Source of the DNA: Dehalococcoidia bacterium
Lineage (GTDB): Bacteria > Chloroflexota > Dehalococcoidia > UBA2979
Reading direction: 5' to 3'
Length of the DNA: 51,574 nt
NCBI GenBank assembly: GCA_029246995.1
Contig: JAQWMB010000007.1
Location: forward strand, 1-51,574
Shown here: one piece after another, positions 49,666 through 51,574 of the stretch
Position numbering within the stretch: the first letter of the stretch is position 1
Layout: each line of letters begins with the position of its first letter
The notes under the pieces: generated by a model
What the model was told of the DNA's origin: nothing
Databases searched by the model: none
Seen by the model: the letters and a program-made list of their open reading frames with translations, nothing else
Translations under genes and position numbers: made by a program

Positions 49666-49908
49666 TTAACCTGTAACTACATCGCCTTCAAGTGGATCTA
49701 TTCGAACGCCTTTATCTGAAATCCAATTTAAAGCATTACTAATCTCTTCATCATCACCAACTAGTTCTAAAATAACCCACCCAATACTGTCATCAACATC
49801 TGCCATTCGAATACTGGTCACAACATCAAATTCATGACCTAGTTGATAAACCAAAGGTTCTTTTACTGTTTCAGTTGAAAAAGTAAATCTTACTTTTTTA
49901 CTAGCCAT
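49666..49908 (-). CDS. Stand-alone NIL-domain protein
   Basis: VRFTFSTETVKEPLVYQLGHEFDVVTSIRMADVDDSIGWVILELVGDDEEISNALNWISDKGVRIDPL: NIL/ACT-like pattern. Confidence 0.85.
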   Translation of the reverse strand: MASKKVRFTFSTETVKEPLVYQLGHEFDVVTSIRMADVDDSIGWVILELVGDDEEISNALNWISDKGVRIDPLEGDVVTG

Positions 49909-49933
49909 TCATACTACTTTCACTAAAAGTATC

Positions 49934-51163
49934 TTAACCTAATTTATTAAATTCAGCCATAAATTCTTCAGCATTTGGAGGAATCATAATTGGTGGATTC
50001 ATCTCATCCTTTACTGCTTCTATCGTTTTCAAGCCTGCACCAGTAATAAAAAGAACCGTCTCCTCGTCTGTATTAATAACACCAGATGCAACTAATTTTT
50101 TTAAACAAGCTACAGATACTCCTCCAGCCGTTTCTGCAAAAATACCTTCTGATTCAGCAAGTAACTTGATTCCATCTACAATTTCTTCATCAGATGCCAT
50201 TTCTGCAGCACCATTAGTTTCTTCCATAACTTTTAAAGCATAATAACCATCCGCAGGATTACCAATTGCTAACGATCTAGCTATAGTTTTTGGTTTTTGT
50301 GGAATAAAATTGACACTACCATTTTTAAAAGCAGTAGAAATTGGCGAACATCCTGATGCTTGAGCCCCACTCATTCTAGTATTTAAATCTTTTATTAATC
50401 CAATATTTCTAATTTCATTAAAACCCTTCCAGATCTTAGTAAATAAAGAACCAGATGCCATAGGAACAACACAATGATCAGGTGCCCTCCATCCCAATTG
50501 TTCTGCTACTTCGAATGCTAAAGTTCGAGAGCCTTCAGCGTAATACGGCCTCATATTAATGTTTACAAAAGCCCAATCATTTGATGCAGCCAATTCAGTA
50601 CAAACTCGATTAACGTCGTCATAATTACCATCAATCATTGTCAAAATTGGATTATAAATTGAACTACCAATCACTTTACCAGATTCCAGATCATCAGGCA
50701 TAAAAACTAACGCACGCATATTTGCTTTAGCAGCATGAGCAGAAACAGAGTTGGCTAGATTGCCTGTAGAGGCACACGCGAGATCTTGATAACCAAATTG
50801 CCTTGCACGTGCTATAGCCATACTAACAACACGATCCTTAAAAGACCAAGTAGGATTAGCAGTATCATTTTTAATCCATAAATTTTTCATGCCAAGATGT
50901 TCTGCTAATTTCTTTGATTTGATTAATGGAGTAAAACCAGCCCCTATATCTACTTTATATTCAGGATCGCAGGGCAACAATGAAGCATATCGCCATAAAG
51001 ATTCTGGCCCATTTTCAATAGATTTTTTTGAAGTATTTAATTTAATTTGCTTATAATCATAGTCAACTTCTAAAGGTCCGAAGCAAAACTCACAAGAATA
51101 TATAGCCAAAAGTTCAAACTTTCTACCGCACTCTCGACATTTCAATGCAACTTCATATGACAT
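49934..51163 (-). CDS. thrC: Threonine synthase-like PLP enzyme with N-terminal zinc ribbon
   Basis: CRECGRKF...CEFCFGPLEVDYD; GAGFTPLIKSKKLAEHLGMKNLWIKNDTANPTWSFKDRVVSMAIARA; ACASTGNLANSVSAHAAKA. Confidence 0.88.
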   Translation of the reverse strand: MSYEVALKCRECGRKFELLAIYSCEFCFGPLEVDYDYKQIKLNTSKKSIENGPESLWRYASLLPCDPEYKVDIGAGFTPLIKSKKLAEHLGMKNLWIKNDTANPTWSFKDRVVSMAIARARQFGYQDLACASTGNLANSVSAHAAKANMRALVFMPDDLESGKVIGSSIYNPILTMIDGNYDDVNRVCTELAASNDWAFVNINMRPYYAEGSRTLAFEVAEQLGWRAPDHCVVPMASGSLFTKIWKGFNEIRNIGLIKDLNTRMSGAQASGCSPISTAFKNGSVNFIPQKPKTIARSLAIGNPADGYYALKVMEETNGAAEMASDEEIVDGIKLLAESEGIFAETAGGVSVACLKKLVASGVINTDEETVLFITGAGLKTIEAVKDEMNPPIMIPPNAEEFMAEFNKLG

Positions 51164-51229
51164 AACTATCCAATCAAAGAATTAGAACGAATCATCAAAT
51201 ACAAAGAACAATTTTGTGAAGTATTTTGC

Positions 51230-51332
51230 TCATCGTTCCGTATAATACTCGGTCGGCTGTAGCACCTTCGCTATAAAATAACTATGGTTGCCGTGGTTTC
51301 TAAGGTCCGATTCCCTCCACCACTCTAGATGA
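51230..51332 (-). ncRNA. SAM-I (S-box) riboswitch
   Basis: Minus strand TCATC-TAGAGTGGTGGAGGGAATCGGACCTTAGAAACCACGGCAACCATAG...GCGAAGGTGCTACAGCC...CCG..CGG-AAC-GATGA. Carries S-box hallmarks (GGTGGAGGGA, AAACCacGGCAACC, AAGGTGCTA); P1 TCATC/GATGA and P4 CCG/CGG identifiable. Confidence 0.9.
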
Positions 51333-51412
51333 TGTACTAATTTATAAGAATTAAAGTACATTATTGAGATTACAACCATATAAAAGAAATGGTCAAGTCC
51401 ACGACAAAAAAA

Positions 51413-51574
51413 TTAATCAATTAAAGGAGGCATCTTAAGGTTTGCTGACACAATACCATTGTCAAAACTAAAGGATACTATTCTTGCATCCTCAGGAATT
51501 TCAAATGAAATCCAGCCTTCCAAATCAGAACCTGCTGCTAAGATTTTATTTGCAAGTCCCACTTCAAATCCTGC
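51413..51574 (-). CDS. Partial CDS, possible DUF4352-type C-terminus
   Basis: Hand translation: ...AGFEVGLANKILAAGSDLEGWISFEIPEDARIVSFSFDNGIVSANLKMPPLID*; the 'xxLEGWISFEIP' segment resembles DUF4352. Confidence 0.55.
   Translation of the reverse strand, partial: AGFEVGLANKILAAGSDLEGWISFEIPEDARIVSFSFDNGIVSANLKMPPLID

Noticed and set aside
51252-51325. tRNA or tmRNA on the plus strand (GGTCGGCTG...GGTCCGATTCCCTCCACCA)
   Set aside because: The CCACCA end is coincidental: no matching acceptor strand or proper T-arm. The minus strand reads as a clear SAM-I riboswitch.
1-51574. CRISPR arrays, IS elements, phage or toxin-antitoxin modules
   Set aside because: No regularly spaced repeats, transposase/integrase motifs or paired small TA-type genes recognised by eye; subtle elements could still be missed without computation.

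Overview
AT-rich bacterial chromosomal window, densely coded. F420 genes (npdG-like, cofE) and the overall gene set suggest a marine Chloroflexota/SAR202-like organism; this is inference only. Main blocks: partial uppP; a branched-chain amino acid locus (ilvE; ilvB-ilvN-ilvC-leuA-leuC-leuD-[APH-like kinase]-leuB-cimA); npdG-cofE-small membrane protein-holA; lexA; PIG-L deacetylase plus a Nudix/ATC-hydrolase-like fusion; MFS and CorC-type membrane proteins; a MshC/CysRS-like ligase; tRNA-His; a GlcD-like Fe-S oxidoreductase; MMPL transporter; acyl-CoA dehydrogenase; an aapJQMP-type amino-acid ABC transporter; a tandem DUF2927-like protein; gcvT-gcvH-gcvP; and a threonine-synthase-like/NIL/ThiS-CysO-like operon. 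The most notable signals are three RNA regulators absent from the ORF track: (1) a SAM-I (S-box) riboswitch at ~51230-51332(-) in front of the ThrC-like/NIL/ThiS-like operon, which suggests sulfur-carrier-dependent homocysteine/methionine synthesis; (2) a c-di-AMP (ydaO-type) riboswitch at ~15779-15935(-) whose only apparent target is a ~70-aa zinc-ribbon protein; (3) a candidate ribosome-mediated attenuator before ilvB, with an apparently leaderless 28-aa leader peptide MLVSKINKNSFFILTAFLYVSLLVPVLL. No CRISPR array, rRNA, transposase or phage module was seen.
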